Positions 7,999 through 16,325 of a stretch of 64,000 nt of DNA are shown here, in pieces. The notes beneath the pieces are model-generated. The model had not been told where the DNA came from. It searched no databases and saw nothing but the letters and a program-made list of their open reading frames with translations. Numbering within the stretch: position 1 is the stretch's first letter; the number at the start of each line of letters is the position of its first letter. This stretch comes from Flavobacteriaceae bacterium (GTDB lineage Bacteria > Bacteroidota > Bacteroidia > Flavobacteriales > Flavobacteriaceae), in the NCBI GenBank assembly GCA_013373385.1, contig JABXHX010000067.1, positions 1 through 64,000 on the forward strand. The letters run 5' to 3'. A program made the position numbers and the translations under genes.

Positions 7999-9807
7999 TT
8001 ATTTTTTAATTTTAGTTATTTTAAAAGTCCAGACATCATGTGACGGCATTTCTGAATATTTAATATTTTTAGTATTTATATACATTCTTCCATTAGAATA
8101 ATTCCAGCTCAAATCTTTATCTAAACCCAACAGTCTTACATGGGTTTCTAATCCAGGATTAGGGATATTTAAAACCAGTTTATCTTCTGGCCACTCGAAA
8201 CTTATGACATAAATTTTTCCTTTATTTTGTGTATAACACAAGTAGGTTTTTTGTGATGAATAATTACCTATAATCCCTGTTTTTGATTTTTGTTTGTCTA
8301 TAAATAATACTGACTCAGGAACCAATACGGCATCATTATTTTTTGTGCTCCAAAATAATTGTATTGATGCATTCTGTTTTTTCTCTCTATACTTTATCTG
8401 GATTGGATATAACTGACCTGCTTTTAATTTTATTCTTCCAACAGAAGTTGCACTTGTATTTGCTCCCATCACTTCTGATTGTGAACCTGTGGCAGTATAA
8501 TTTTGGTTTATAATTTGTTTATTGTTTATATATACTACAGCTTCATCATCAGCTTTAATTTCAAAAGTGTAAGTGTCTGTTTTTGGAACCTCTATAAAGC
8601 CATTCCATTCTATTGTAAAATCATCTTCCTTAATCCCTTTTATCGGTGAATTTCGCACCCAATTGAAATTAATATTTTTATCAATTCTCTTAAAGCTTAC
8701 TTCTTTTTCTTCTTCCTTAATGGTATAAGGTGTTGACCCGTATATAGCTTCTCCATTTATTTTAAGCCAATTACCAAGTTGAATTAGACGCTCTTGCTGA
8801 ATTAATGGGATTTGCCCATCGGCTTTTGGCCCTACATTTAATATCATACCTCCACCATTGGCAACCGTTTGTACAAAACGATGTATAAGTTCTTTTGAAG
8901 TACCATAAGCTTCTAGGTTTTCATTTCTATTTAAACCAAATGAACGCCCTAAACCTCTAACTTCTGCCCAAGGTCTGTCAGTAACTTTTATACCTGCACT
9001 ATATTCGGGTGTTAAAAAGCCAACATCTATTCCATGTCCCCAACGATTATTTACTATAGCATCTTTACCAACTAAATTATAATACCAATCTATTAGTTCT
9101 GCGGAATGCCATTGTTTGGCTGTATTAAACCATTCTCCATCAGAAAAAATTAGTGAAGGTTTATAGGTGGATATTAATTCTTTAAACTGCGGAATCATAT
9201 AGCTATCAACATACTTTGTTATACTATCGTTGGGATCTGTATACCAACGATGCAACGGGTGATTCCATTCGGCAAGCGAATAATACAGTCCCATTTTTAG
9301 TCCAGATTTACGAACAGCCTTGGTTAATTCACCAACTAAATCTCGTTTTGGCCCTACATCTACACTGTTCCAATTTTTACTATATTTACTAGGCCATAAA
9401 GCATAACCATCATGATGTTTACTAACAAACATTACGTATTTTGCACCTGCTCTTACAAATAAATTTGCCCACTCGTTTGGATTGAATAATTCAGCTTTAA
9501 ACAATGGTGCAAAATCTCTATAAGTGAAATTTTGTCCATAAGTATTTTTCATAAAATTGACTCTTAAGGAATCGTTTACTTGTAACCCTCTTAAAAACCA
9601 TTCAGAATAAGATTCTTTACCTCCGTAAGCGGGCACTGAATACAATCCCCAGTGAATAAAGATTCCTAATTTTGCATCTTTAAACCATTGAGGGTATGGA
9701 CGTTTATTAATGCTTTTAATGTATTCTTCTTCTGTTTTTTGTTGTGCAAATACTGATGCTATCAATAAAAAAAAAGCAAAAGCTAATAAGAATCTAATTT
9801 TCATCAT
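7999..9807 (-). CDS. GH29 alpha-L-fucosidase with PA14-like domain
   Basis: 602 residues with a signal peptide (to about residue 21, FAQQ), so it acts in the periplasm or outside. The GH29 barrel shows LGIFIHWGLYSVP (48-60), SKHHDGYALWPS (129-140) and the nucleophile region LIFSDGEW with Asp223. After the barrel, roughly residues 370-510 form a PA14-like domain (WNGFIEVPKTDTYTF...LKAGQLYPIQIKY...IQLFWS), probably carbohydrate-binding. It releases L-fucose from glycans for FucP. The start at 9807 overlaps the previous stop (ATGA); the second ATG at 9804 is an equally possible start. Confidence 0.92.
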   Translation of the reverse strand: MMKIRFLLAFAFFLLIASVFAQQKTEEEYIKSINKRPYPQWFKDAKLGIFIHWGLYSVPAYGGKESYSEWFLRGLQVNDSLRVNFMKNTYGQNFTYRDFAPLFKAELFNPNEWANLFVRAGAKYVMFVSKHHDGYALWPSKYSKNWNSVDVGPKRDLVGELTKAVRKSGLKMGLYYSLAEWNHPLHRWYTDPNDSITKYVDSYMIPQFKELISTYKPSLIFSDGEWFNTAKQWHSAELIDWYYNLVGKDAIVNNRWGHGIDVGFLTPEYSAGIKVTDRPWAEVRGLGRSFGLNRNENLEAYGTSKELIHRFVQTVANGGGMILNVGPKADGQIPLIQQERLIQLGNWLKINGEAIYGSTPYTIKEEEKEVSFKRIDKNINFNWVRNSPIKGIKEDDFTIEWNGFIEVPKTDTYTFEIKADDEAVVYINNKQIINQNYTATGSQSEVMGANTSATSVGRIKLKAGQLYPIQIKYREKKQNASIQLFWSTKNNDAVLVPESVLFIDKQKSKTGIIGNYSSQKTYLCYTQNKGKIYVISFEWPEDKLVLNIPNPGLETHVRLLGLDKDLSWNYSNGRMYINTKNIKYSEMPSHDVWTFKITKIKK

Positions 9808-10583
9808 TGTCCATTTAATTTTATAAATCCACCATCAATAGGGAAATCTGTTCCTGTAATAAAAGAGGCTTCATCAGAACATAGGTACATCGCTAAATTT
9901 GCAATTTCGGTTGGTTTTCCCATGCGCCCAATAGGCTGTGTTTTTGATAAGGCTTCAAACATTTCATCTTCCTGACCAGGATAGTTCTTTTTTATAAATC
10001 CATCTACAAAAGGAGTATGTACTCTGGCTGGAGAGATGCAATTACAACGTATTTTATCTGCTACATAGTCTTTTGCCACAGAATAGGTCATGGTTAACAC
10101 TGCCCCTTTAGACATAGAATATGCAAAACGGTCAGAAATACCTACCGAAGAAGCAATGGATGCCATATTTACAATAACGCCACCGCCTTGTGTTTTCATT
10201 TTGGGCACTACAGCATGTAAACAATTGTACACTCCTTTTATATTGACATTATAAATTCTATCTAAATCCGATTCATCAGTATTCTCAACATTTCCTACAT
10301 GGGCAATACCGGCATTGTTTATTAAGATATCTATCTTGCTTTTTTTAGAAATTTCTTCTACAATTTTTTTTACCTGTTGATGATTAGACACATCACAGTG
10401 ATAAAAACTAGCCGCTCTGCCAGTTGCGCTTATTTCTGCTACTATCTTTTCTCCAGCTTCTTTATCAAACTCTAATATATGTATATATGCACCTTGTTTT
10501 GCAAACACAGTTGTGATGGCTTTACCTATTCCACTAGCGCCTCCTGTGATGATTGCTGATTTACCTTCTAAACTAAATTTCAT
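9804..10583 (-). CDS. 2-keto-3-deoxy-L-fuconate dehydrogenase (SDR family)
   Basis: 259-residue short-chain dehydrogenase with TGGASGIGKAI near the N-terminus, NNAG, the Ser in MASIASSVG and an intact YSMSK catalytic motif. This group, encoded next to L-fuconate dehydratase, oxidises the C4 hydroxyl of 2-keto-3-deoxy-L-fuconate with NAD, giving the 2,4-diketo acid for the FAH-type hydrolase. It begins 1 bp after the dehydratase stop and overlaps the fucosidase start, so it is an internal operon gene. It is clearly different from the fucose dehydrogenase paralogue at 5417-6196. Confidence 0.85.
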   Translation of the reverse strand: MKFSLEGKSAIITGGASGIGKAITTVFAKQGAYIHILEFDKEAGEKIVAEISATGRAASFYHCDVSNHQQVKKIVEEISKKSKIDILINNAGIAHVGNVENTDESDLDRIYNVNIKGVYNCLHAVVPKMKTQGGGVIVNMASIASSVGISDRFAYSMSKGAVLTMTYSVAKDYVADKIRCNCISPARVHTPFVDGFIKKNYPGQEDEMFEALSKTQPIGRMGKPTEIANLAMYLCSDEASFITGTDFPIDGGFIKLNGQ

Positions 10584-10584
10584 T

Positions 10585-11925
10585 CTATTTTTCTTTATTT
10601 ATTAGTTCATTATTTTCTATTTCTCTCCATATTTTTCCATTTGGAAATTCGTAATCAATCAAAGATTGCGCTTTCATCTCTATACTATAACCTGCCAATC
10701 TAGGTGGCATATAGGCTCCATTTTTTATAACAACCGGGTCTAAAAAATGTTCATGTAAATGATCTACATATTCAATAATTCTATTTTCTACCGAACCACT
10801 TATGGCAATATAATCAATCATAGACAGGTGCTGCACATACTCACACAACCCTACTCCACCTGCATGTGGACAAACTGGAATCTTAAATTTTGCTGCCATC
10901 AATAAAATAGCTAATATTTCATTTACTCCACCAACTCTACAACTATCTATCTGACATATTTCTATGGCATTTGCTTGCATTAGCTGCTTAAACATCACTC
11001 TGTTTTGACAATGCTCTCCCGTTGCTACTTTAATTGGTGCAACTGCTTTCGCAATTTTGGCATGTCCTAAAATATCGTCTGGACTTGTAGGTTCTTCTAT
11101 CCAATAAGGGTTAAATTTTTGTAGTGATTCCATATTTACTATTGCTTCATCTACATCCCATTTTTGATTGGCATCCATCATCAATTGTAAATCATCCCCA
11201 ATTTCTTCACGAATTATGGCTGCTCTACGCATATCATCTTTTAAATCTGAGCCAACTTTTATTTTCATGTGTTTAAACCCTTCTGCCTTGGCTTCTCTAC
11301 ATAAGCGCTTCATTTTTTCGTCAGAATAACCTAACCAACCAGCAGAGGTGGTGTAAGCTGGGTACCCTTTTTCTAAAAGAAAATTTATTCGCTCTAGCTT
11401 GCTTGCTTGTTTTTCTTTTAACAGTTGCAAGGCTTCTTCTGGTGTAATTGCATCTGTAATATAGGTAAAATCAACACATTTTACCAGTTCTTCTGGAGAC
11501 ATGTCTGCTAGTAATTTCCATAGAGGCTTTTCTTCTGTTTTTGCGTACAAGTCCCAAACAGCATTTACCACAGCTCCGGTTGCCAAATGAATGACTCCTT
11601 TTTCTGGACCTAACCAACGTAGTTGACTATCGCCTGTAATCATTTTCCAAAAGCCTCCCATGTCTGATGTAAAATCGCTTAACTTTTTTCCAATAATTAA
11701 ATGCGATAAGGATTCTATGGCTGCTACACAAAGTTCGTTACCTCTACCAATTGTAAAGGTAAGTCCATGTCCTTTAGTATGTTTTTCACAATTGGTTTCT
11801 AAAATAACATAGGCTGCAGAATAATCTGGATCTGGATTCATAGCGTCAGATCCGTCTAAAGATTTACTGGTTGGAAATCGGATGTCTTTTACTAAGATGT
11901 TAGTAATGGTAATTTCTTTTGTCAT
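10585..11925 (-). CDS. L-fuconate dehydratase (enolase superfamily)
   Basis: The start at 11925 (MTKEITITNIL) fits the family; the ATG-like extension to 11964 would run into the -7 box, so 446 residues are taken. Enolase-superfamily features are the KxK base (HMKIKVGSD), metal ligands in LMMDANQKWD and YWIEEPTSPDD, and the His of CPHAGGVGLCEYVQH. It removes water from L-fuconate to form 2-keto-3-deoxy-L-fuconate. It is the first enzyme gene of the operon, with a predicted promoter and operator directly upstream. Very like characterised L-fuconate dehydratases in motif layout and length. Confidence 0.93.
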   Translation of the reverse strand: MTKEITITNILVKDIRFPTSKSLDGSDAMNPDPDYSAAYVILETNCEKHTKGHGLTFTIGRGNELCVAAIESLSHLIIGKKLSDFTSDMGGFWKMITGDSQLRWLGPEKGVIHLATGAVVNAVWDLYAKTEEKPLWKLLADMSPEELVKCVDFTYITDAITPEEALQLLKEKQASKLERINFLLEKGYPAYTTSAGWLGYSDEKMKRLCREAKAEGFKHMKIKVGSDLKDDMRRAAIIREEIGDDLQLMMDANQKWDVDEAIVNMESLQKFNPYWIEEPTSPDDILGHAKIAKAVAPIKVATGEHCQNRVMFKQLMQANAIEICQIDSCRVGGVNEILAILLMAAKFKIPVCPHAGGVGLCEYVQHLSMIDYIAISGSVENRIIEYVDHLHEHFLDPVVIKNGAYMPPRLAGYSIEMKAQSLIDYEFPNGKIWREIENNELINKEK

Positions 11926-11943
11926 AAAAAAATATCTATGATG

Positions 11944-11974
11944 TAAAAATAGTCTTTTACACAAATTAGAACCA
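11944..11974 (-). promoter_or_regulatory. Predicted promoter of the fucose operon (dehydratase)
   Basis: Coding strand: -33 element TGGTTC (11969-11974), 17-bp spacer, -7 element TATTTTTA (11944-11951; last base deviates from TAnnTTTG), 18 bp before the ATG. It has the same layout as 6227-6257. Confidence 0.6.
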
Positions 11975-11993
11975 CCTATAACTTTACCGTAAG

Positions 11994-12009
11994 TGATACT
12001 ATTTTTGCT
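11994..12009 (-). promoter_or_regulatory. Copy 3 of fucose-locus element (AGCAAAAATAGTATCA)
   Basis: Coding strand AGCAAAAATAGTATCA, 19 nt upstream of the -33 box, lying between the regulator gene and the first enzyme gene. One mismatch to copy 2 over 16 bases. Candidate operator for the AraC-type regulator encoded just upstream. Confidence 0.62.
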
Positions 12010-12018
12010 CTAAATATT

Positions 12019-12882
12019 TTATTTCGGCAATTTATGTATATATTCTGTCGGTGACTGTTTGGTTATTTTTTTAAACTGTCTATTAAAGTTTGAGACATTT
12101 GCAAAACCAGATTCAAAGCAAACAGTTGTAATTGAATATTTTTGTTCTTGTAACAACTTACAAGCATAACCTATTCTTATTTCATTTACATAAGCGGTAA
12201 ATGTTTTTCTATGAATCTTTTTAAAAAAACGACTAAATGCAGAAGGGTTCATTGTAGCAACTGCTGCTATTTCAGCTAACGAAATTGTCTTTCTAAAATT
12301 TTTAAAGATGTATTCGTAAATAGCGTCTAATCTTTTATTATGGGTTATTTGAAAAGAATTTAAAAATCCTTTTGTAGATAACAATTTGTATTCTTTATTA
12401 CTGGCCAGTGCATTTAAAATAGTAAGAAGCTGTATTGTTTTTTCAAAACCATTTAGCTGTGTTAATTCATTTATTTGCGAAATTAGTATCTTCTTAATTT
12501 TCTTAAATTTTATTCCTTGCTCTGCTCTTACCAACAGCTCGGAAATAGGTTTCATTTCTTGTAATTTTAAAAAATGAGTTCCTAAAAAATCTTCTTTAAA
12601 ATGTACTGCAATGGCTTCTGCTTTTAAAACTGAATCATCTTTAAAATAGGCTTCATCATTGAGCCACATATGTGGTAAGTTTTTACCGATTAGCACTACT
12701 TCTCCTTCATCAAATTTTTCAACATTATCGCCAATAAACCGCGTACCTTTACTTTTTAAAATAACCACCAGCTCTATTTCGGGATGATAGTGCCAAATTT
12801 TTAAAAAATTAGGATATACATTTCTTTTTACTGTAAAAGAGGTATCTTCAAAGCTGCTTCTATCTAATAAATGAAGTTTCAT
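12019..12882 (-). CDS. AraC-family transcriptional regulator, probably of the fucose operon
   Basis: 287 residues. The N-terminal half is a cupin-type sensor domain (FLKIWHYHPEIELVVIL with metal- or ligand-binding histidines, then GEVVLIGKNLPHMW). The C-terminal ~100 residues hold two helix-turn-helix motifs (ISLAEIAAVATMNPSAFSRFFKKIHRKTF and YSITTVCFESGFANVSNFNRQFKKITKQSP), the AraC signature. It lies 30 bp after rsmG on the same strand and 93 bp before the dehydratase, so it may be read with rsmG. Sensing fucose or a pathway intermediate is an inference from position and from the repeated upstream elements. Confidence 0.88.
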   Translation of the reverse strand: MKLHLLDRSSFEDTSFTVKRNVYPNFLKIWHYHPEIELVVILKSKGTRFIGDNVEKFDEGEVVLIGKNLPHMWLNDEAYFKDDSVLKAEAIAVHFKEDFLGTHFLKLQEMKPISELLVRAEQGIKFKKIKKILISQINELTQLNGFEKTIQLLTILNALASNKEYKLLSTKGFLNSFQITHNKRLDAIYEYIFKNFRKTISLAEIAAVATMNPSAFSRFFKKIHRKTFTAYVNEIRIGYACKLLQEQKYSITTVCFESGFANVSNFNRQFKKITKQSPTEYIHKLPK

Positions 12883-12912
12883 TGTTAGAGTAATTGGTAG
12901 TTATGAGACATA

Positions 12913-13545
12913 CTACGCTCCTTTAAATTTCATAGGTAAGTGCACTACTTTTTTGGTTTCAAAAAAAGCTTCTTCAAAATAGTTTGGCAAATCGTATTGG
13001 GTTGCTGATGTGTATTTTGCAAGTTCTTCTAATAAATCTCCGCCTTTTAAATATAAGATTCCATTTTTTAATGGATGGTTTTGTTGTTTGGCTATTTTTC
13101 CTTTGGTCCAACGCACAAAAGTTTCCATTTGCGCCACCGCTCTACTTACAATAAAGTCGTATTGTTCATTTACGTCTTCTACCCTACCATGTGTAGTTCT
13201 TACATTTTGTAAATCTAACCCTATTACAACTTCATTTACTACTTTTATTTTTTTACCTATAGAGTCTACCAAATGAAATTGTGTCTCTGGAAATAATATC
13301 GCTAGTGGAATACCTGGAAAACCACCACCTGTACCCACATCCATTACTTTTGCATTGGGTAAAAACTCCATTACTTTTGCAATTCCGAGAGAGTGTAACA
13401 CATGACGCAAATAGAGTTCATCTATATCTTTACGAGATACCACATTTATTTTTAGATTCCAATCTTTATACAATTCTTGCAGTTTTGAAAACTGTTCAAT
13501 CTGTGTTTCAGTTAAATTTGTAAAGTATTTACGTATAATTTCCAT
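12913..13545 (-). CDS. rsmG: 16S rRNA (guanine527-N7)-methyltransferase
   Basis: The start at 13545 (MEIIRKYFTNLTETQIEQFSKL) is the usual family start; the reading frame extends further upstream without similarity. 210 residues, the normal length. The SAM-binding motif DVGTGGGFPGIPLAILFP and the upstream LNVVSRKDIDELYLRHVLHS-type segment identify RsmG (GidB), which methylates N7 of G527 in 16S rRNA. A later VSRAVAQMETFVRW segment is also typical. The AraC regulator gene follows 30 bp downstream. Confidence 0.95.
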   Translation of the reverse strand: MEIIRKYFTNLTETQIEQFSKLQELYKDWNLKINVVSRKDIDELYLRHVLHSLGIAKVMEFLPNAKVMDVGTGGGFPGIPLAILFPETQFHLVDSIGKKIKVVNEVVIGLDLQNVRTTHGRVEDVNEQYDFIVSRAVAQMETFVRWTKGKIAKQQNHPLKNGILYLKGGDLLEELAKYTSATQYDLPNYFEEAFFETKKVVHLPMKFKGA

Positions 13546-13637
13546 AAAAAAGTAATAAAGTACAAAAATAGTTAATTGTTGATAAACAATTCGTAACAAA
13601 AACTGACGTTTATCATCTATACAAAAAACAAAAAGTC

Positions 13638-13645
13638 TATTTTTG
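13638..13645 (+). promoter_or_regulatory. -7 promoter box TATTTTTG
   Basis: Exact TAnnTTTG match 23 bp before the desaturase start. No convincing -33 TTG at the usual distance was seen. Confidence 0.5.
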
Positions 13646-13668
13646 TCTCTTTATACAAATAAACCGAA

Positions 13669-14760
13669 ATGAAGACCATTCAATTTTCTAGAATAGATAA
13701 AGCCAAATTTTTTAGAACTTTAAATAAGCGTGTAAATACGTATTTTAAAGAAAATAATATCAAGCGAACTGGAAACTGGAAGCTTTATTCAAAAGCCATT
13801 ATTATGTTCGCATTGTTTTTAGTGCCGTTCATTTTAGTATTAACCCTAACGATGCCTCAATGGCTAATGGTAGTACTAATGGTAGTCACTGGTATTGGAA
13901 TGGCTGGTGTTGGAATGAATGTAATGCACGATGCCAATCACGAATCTTTTTCTAAAAGAAAATGGGTTAATAAATTAATGGGAAGTAGCATTTATATCTT
14001 AGCTGGTAACGTGTATAATTGGAAAGTACAACACAATGTTTTACATCATACTTTTACAAATGTTCAAGATCATGATGAAGATATTGATGCTGGTAGAATT
14101 ATTCGTTTTTCTAAACATGCAAAGTGGCTGTGGATTCACAAATTTCAAAAATACTACTCAATTTTTCTATATGGTTTATTAACTATTAATTGGGCAATTA
14201 CCACAGACATCAAACAAATGCGCAGTTATTTAAAAAGAAAGTTATCGTACGGTAAATTTCCTAATCCTGTAACTGAATGGACTAAACTAGTTATCTCTAA
14301 AATTGTTTATTATTCTCTTTGGATTCTTTTACCTATTTTAGTTTTAGAGGTAGCCTGGTGGAAAGTTTTAATTGGCTTTTTTGTAATGCATTATACTGCA
14401 GGAATTATTTTAAGTGTCGTTTTTCAATTGGCACACGTGGTGCCAAAAACAGAAATGCCATTGCCAGATAAAGATGGTAATTTAGAACACACCTGGGCAA
14501 TACATCAATTGTACACCACAGCAAATTTTGCACCAAGTAATTGGTTAATTAATTTCTATACAGGAGGTTTAAATCATCAGGTAGAACATCATATTTTCCC
14601 GAATATTTCACATGTGCACTACAAAAAATTAGCAAAAATTGTAAAAGAAACTGCAAAAGAATTTAATTTACCCTACAACGAATATAAAACAACCAGAAGG
14701 GCAATTATTGAGCATTTTAAGCATTTAGGTCAACTCGGTAAACAACCAAAATTAGCGTAA
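13669..14760 (+). CDS. Membrane fatty-acid (acyl) desaturase
   Basis: 363 residues with four hydrophobic spans. All three histidine boxes of front-end/acyl-CoA type desaturases are present: HDANH (87-91), QHNVLHH (121-127) and HQVEHH near residue 305. These bind the di-iron centre that inserts a double bond into a fatty acyl chain in the cytoplasmic membrane. The GNVYNWKVQHNVLHHTFTN context is typical of the Bacteroidota delta-5/6-like group. There is no fused cytochrome b5 domain, so the electron donor is separate, perhaps a ferredoxin. The exact position of desaturation cannot be told. Confidence 0.9.
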   Translation: MKTIQFSRIDKAKFFRTLNKRVNTYFKENNIKRTGNWKLYSKAIIMFALFLVPFILVLTLTMPQWLMVVLMVVTGIGMAGVGMNVMHDANHESFSKRKWVNKLMGSSIYILAGNVYNWKVQHNVLHHTFTNVQDHDEDIDAGRIIRFSKHAKWLWIHKFQKYYSIFLYGLLTINWAITTDIKQMRSYLKRKLSYGKFPNPVTEWTKLVISKIVYYSLWILLPILVLEVAWWKVLIGFFVMHYTAGIILSVVFQLAHVVPKTEMPLPDKDGNLEHTWAIHQLYTTANFAPSNWLINFYTGGLNHQVEHHIFPNISHVHYKKLAKIVKETAKEFNLPYNEYKTTRRAIIEHFKHLGQLGKQPKLA

Positions 14761-14777
14761 CACAACAACACACCAAC

Positions 14778-15965
14778 ATGTCACATCCATTATCAGACAG
14801 AATTAATAGTTTGCCTGTTTCACAAACATTGGCAATGGCTGCAAAAGCAAGAGAACTAAAAGCAGCAGGAAAAGATATTATAAGTTTAAGTTTGGGTGAA
14901 CCAGACTTTAATACACCTAATTTTATTAAAAATGCTGCTATAGAAGCTATTAACCAAGATTATAACTCTTACACTCCAGTTGATGGTTATACTGAGTTAA
15001 AGGAAGCTATATGTACCAAATTTAAACGCGACAATGATTTATCATATCAGCCCAATCAAATTGTGGTTTCTACTGGAGCAAAACAATCTATTGCCAATGT
15101 TGCTCAAGTATTATTAAATCCTGGAGATGAAGTTTTACTGCCTGCACCATATTGGGTAAGCTATTCTGCTATAGCAACTTTGTGCGAAGCCAAGTTTGTA
15201 GAAATTCCTTCTACAATAGAAACCGATTTTAAAATCACTCCTGAGCAATTAAAAGCAGCCATCACACCAAAAACAAAAATGATTTTCTTTAACTCGCCTA
15301 ACAATCCAAGTGGAACGATTTATAGCGAAGCTGAATATAGAGCCTTGGCAGAAGTTTTAGAGAAACACCCTCAGATATTTATTTTATCAGACGAAATTTA
15401 TGAGCACATCAACTACGGAGAAAAACCGTTTAGTTTTGCTACTATAGACACAATGTATGATAGAACCATTACGGTAAATGGATTGGCAAAAGCGTTTGCC
15501 ATGACAGGATGGCGAATTGGGTATATTGGTGCACCTCAATGGATTGCTAAAGCTTGTACAAAGATGCAAGGACAAATTACATCGGGTACCAATTGTATTG
15601 CTCAAAGAGCTGCAATTACTGCCGTTTTAGCTCCAGTTTCAAAAATTCAGTACATGGTAGACGAGTTTAAGAACCGTAGGGATATGGTACTTGAATTGCT
15701 CGGAGAAATTGATGGTTTAAAACTAAATGTACCTCCAGGAGCATTTTATGTTTTTCCTGATGTTTCATCTTTCTTTGGCAAAACAATTCAAGGTAGAACA
15801 ATACACAATGCAAATGATTTTTCTATGCTTTTATTAGAAGAAGCCAATGTAGCAACCGTTACAGGTGAAGCGTTTGGAGCGTCAAATTGTGTGCGACTAT
15901 CGTATGCTGCATCTGTAGCGCAATTACAAGAAGCCATACAAAGAATAAAAAATGTATTGAGCTAA
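14778..15965 (+). CDS. Pyridoxal-phosphate aminotransferase (aspartate aminotransferase type)
   Basis: 395 residues of the class I/II aminotransferase fold. Seen are SLGEPDFNTP (38-47), the PLP-contacting YTPVDGY, FNSPNNPSGT (171-180), SDEIYEH and the Schiff-base lysine Lys238 in NGLAKAFAMTGWRIGY. This fits the subgroup Ib aspartate aminotransferases, which convert aspartate and 2-oxoglutarate to oxaloacetate and glutamate; some members prefer aromatic amino acids or prephenate. It starts 17 bp after the desaturase gene and ends before a strong terminator. Confidence 0.93.
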   Translation: MSHPLSDRINSLPVSQTLAMAAKARELKAAGKDIISLSLGEPDFNTPNFIKNAAIEAINQDYNSYTPVDGYTELKEAICTKFKRDNDLSYQPNQIVVSTGAKQSIANVAQVLLNPGDEVLLPAPYWVSYSAIATLCEAKFVEIPSTIETDFKITPEQLKAAITPKTKMIFFNSPNNPSGTIYSEAEYRALAEVLEKHPQIFILSDEIYEHINYGEKPFSFATIDTMYDRTITVNGLAKAFAMTGWRIGYIGAPQWIAKACTKMQGQITSGTNCIAQRAAITAVLAPVSKIQYMVDEFKNRRDMVLELLGEIDGLKLNVPPGAFYVFPDVSSFFGKTIQGRTIHNANDFSMLLLEEANVATVTGEAFGASNCVRLSYAASVAQLQEAIQRIKNVLS

Positions 15966-15989
15966 CAATAAGAAATTCTTAAAAATTAG

Positions 15990-16019
15990 AATCTCACTTT
16001 TTAGAAAGTGAGATTTTTT
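15990..16019 (+). terminator. Bidirectional intrinsic terminator
   Basis: Perfect 11-bp stem (15990-16000 with 16005-16015), TTAG loop, then a T run. It separates the aminotransferase from the convergent small gene at 16025-16240 and has an A-rich flank on the other side, so it can serve both. Confidence 0.85.
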
Positions 16020-16024
16020 ATTTT

Positions 16025-16240
16025 CTAAAAAAGGATAACTACCAAGAAAATGGCAAATACAGAAACTTGTAAAACAGTACCTGCTCGACTTTGAAGTTTG
16101 TCGTGACCGTTTAAAATTGAAGATTTGATTCGCGATAATGATTTGCGTTTCATTTCGCTAATACTCTGCTTAATTTCTTGTTTATAAACAGATGTTAAAA
16201 TGCCTCTTTCAATGACTCGTGGATGTGATGCTAATTTCAT
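16025..16240 (-). CDS. Small tail-anchored protein, unknown function
   Basis: 71 residues. The N-terminal ~50 are basic and helical (MKLASHPRVIERGILTSVYKQEIKQSISEMKRKSL). The C-terminus is one hydrophobic segment (VLQVSVFAIFLVVILF) ending the protein, so a tail-anchored inner-membrane topology is likely. I do not recognise a family. Support for a real gene comes from a well-formed ECF-type promoter 28 bp upstream (16268-16294) and a bidirectional terminator just behind its stop. An envelope-stress role is an inference from that promoter only. Confidence 0.6.
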   Translation of the reverse strand: MKLASHPRVIERGILTSVYKQEIKQSISEMKRKSLSRIKSSILNGHDKLQSRAGTVLQVSVFAIFLVVILF

Positions 16241-16267
16241 GATATTTAATTTAATGTTATATTAGAA

Positions 16268-16294
16268 AGACGAGGATCTTACAGAAATGTTACA
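16268..16294 (-). promoter_or_regulatory. ECF-sigma-type promoter (TGTAAC-N16-CGTCT)
   Basis: Coding strand: TGTAAC at 16294-16289, 16 bp, then CGTCT at 16272-16268, 28 bp before the ATG at 16240. The AAC / CGT cores are typical of extracytoplasmic-function sigma promoters. The element at 32188-32214 has the same boxes and the same 16-bp spacer. Confidence 0.6.
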
Positions 16295-16325
16295 CGCAAT
16301 TAAGTATCTCAAAAAGCAACCATCC

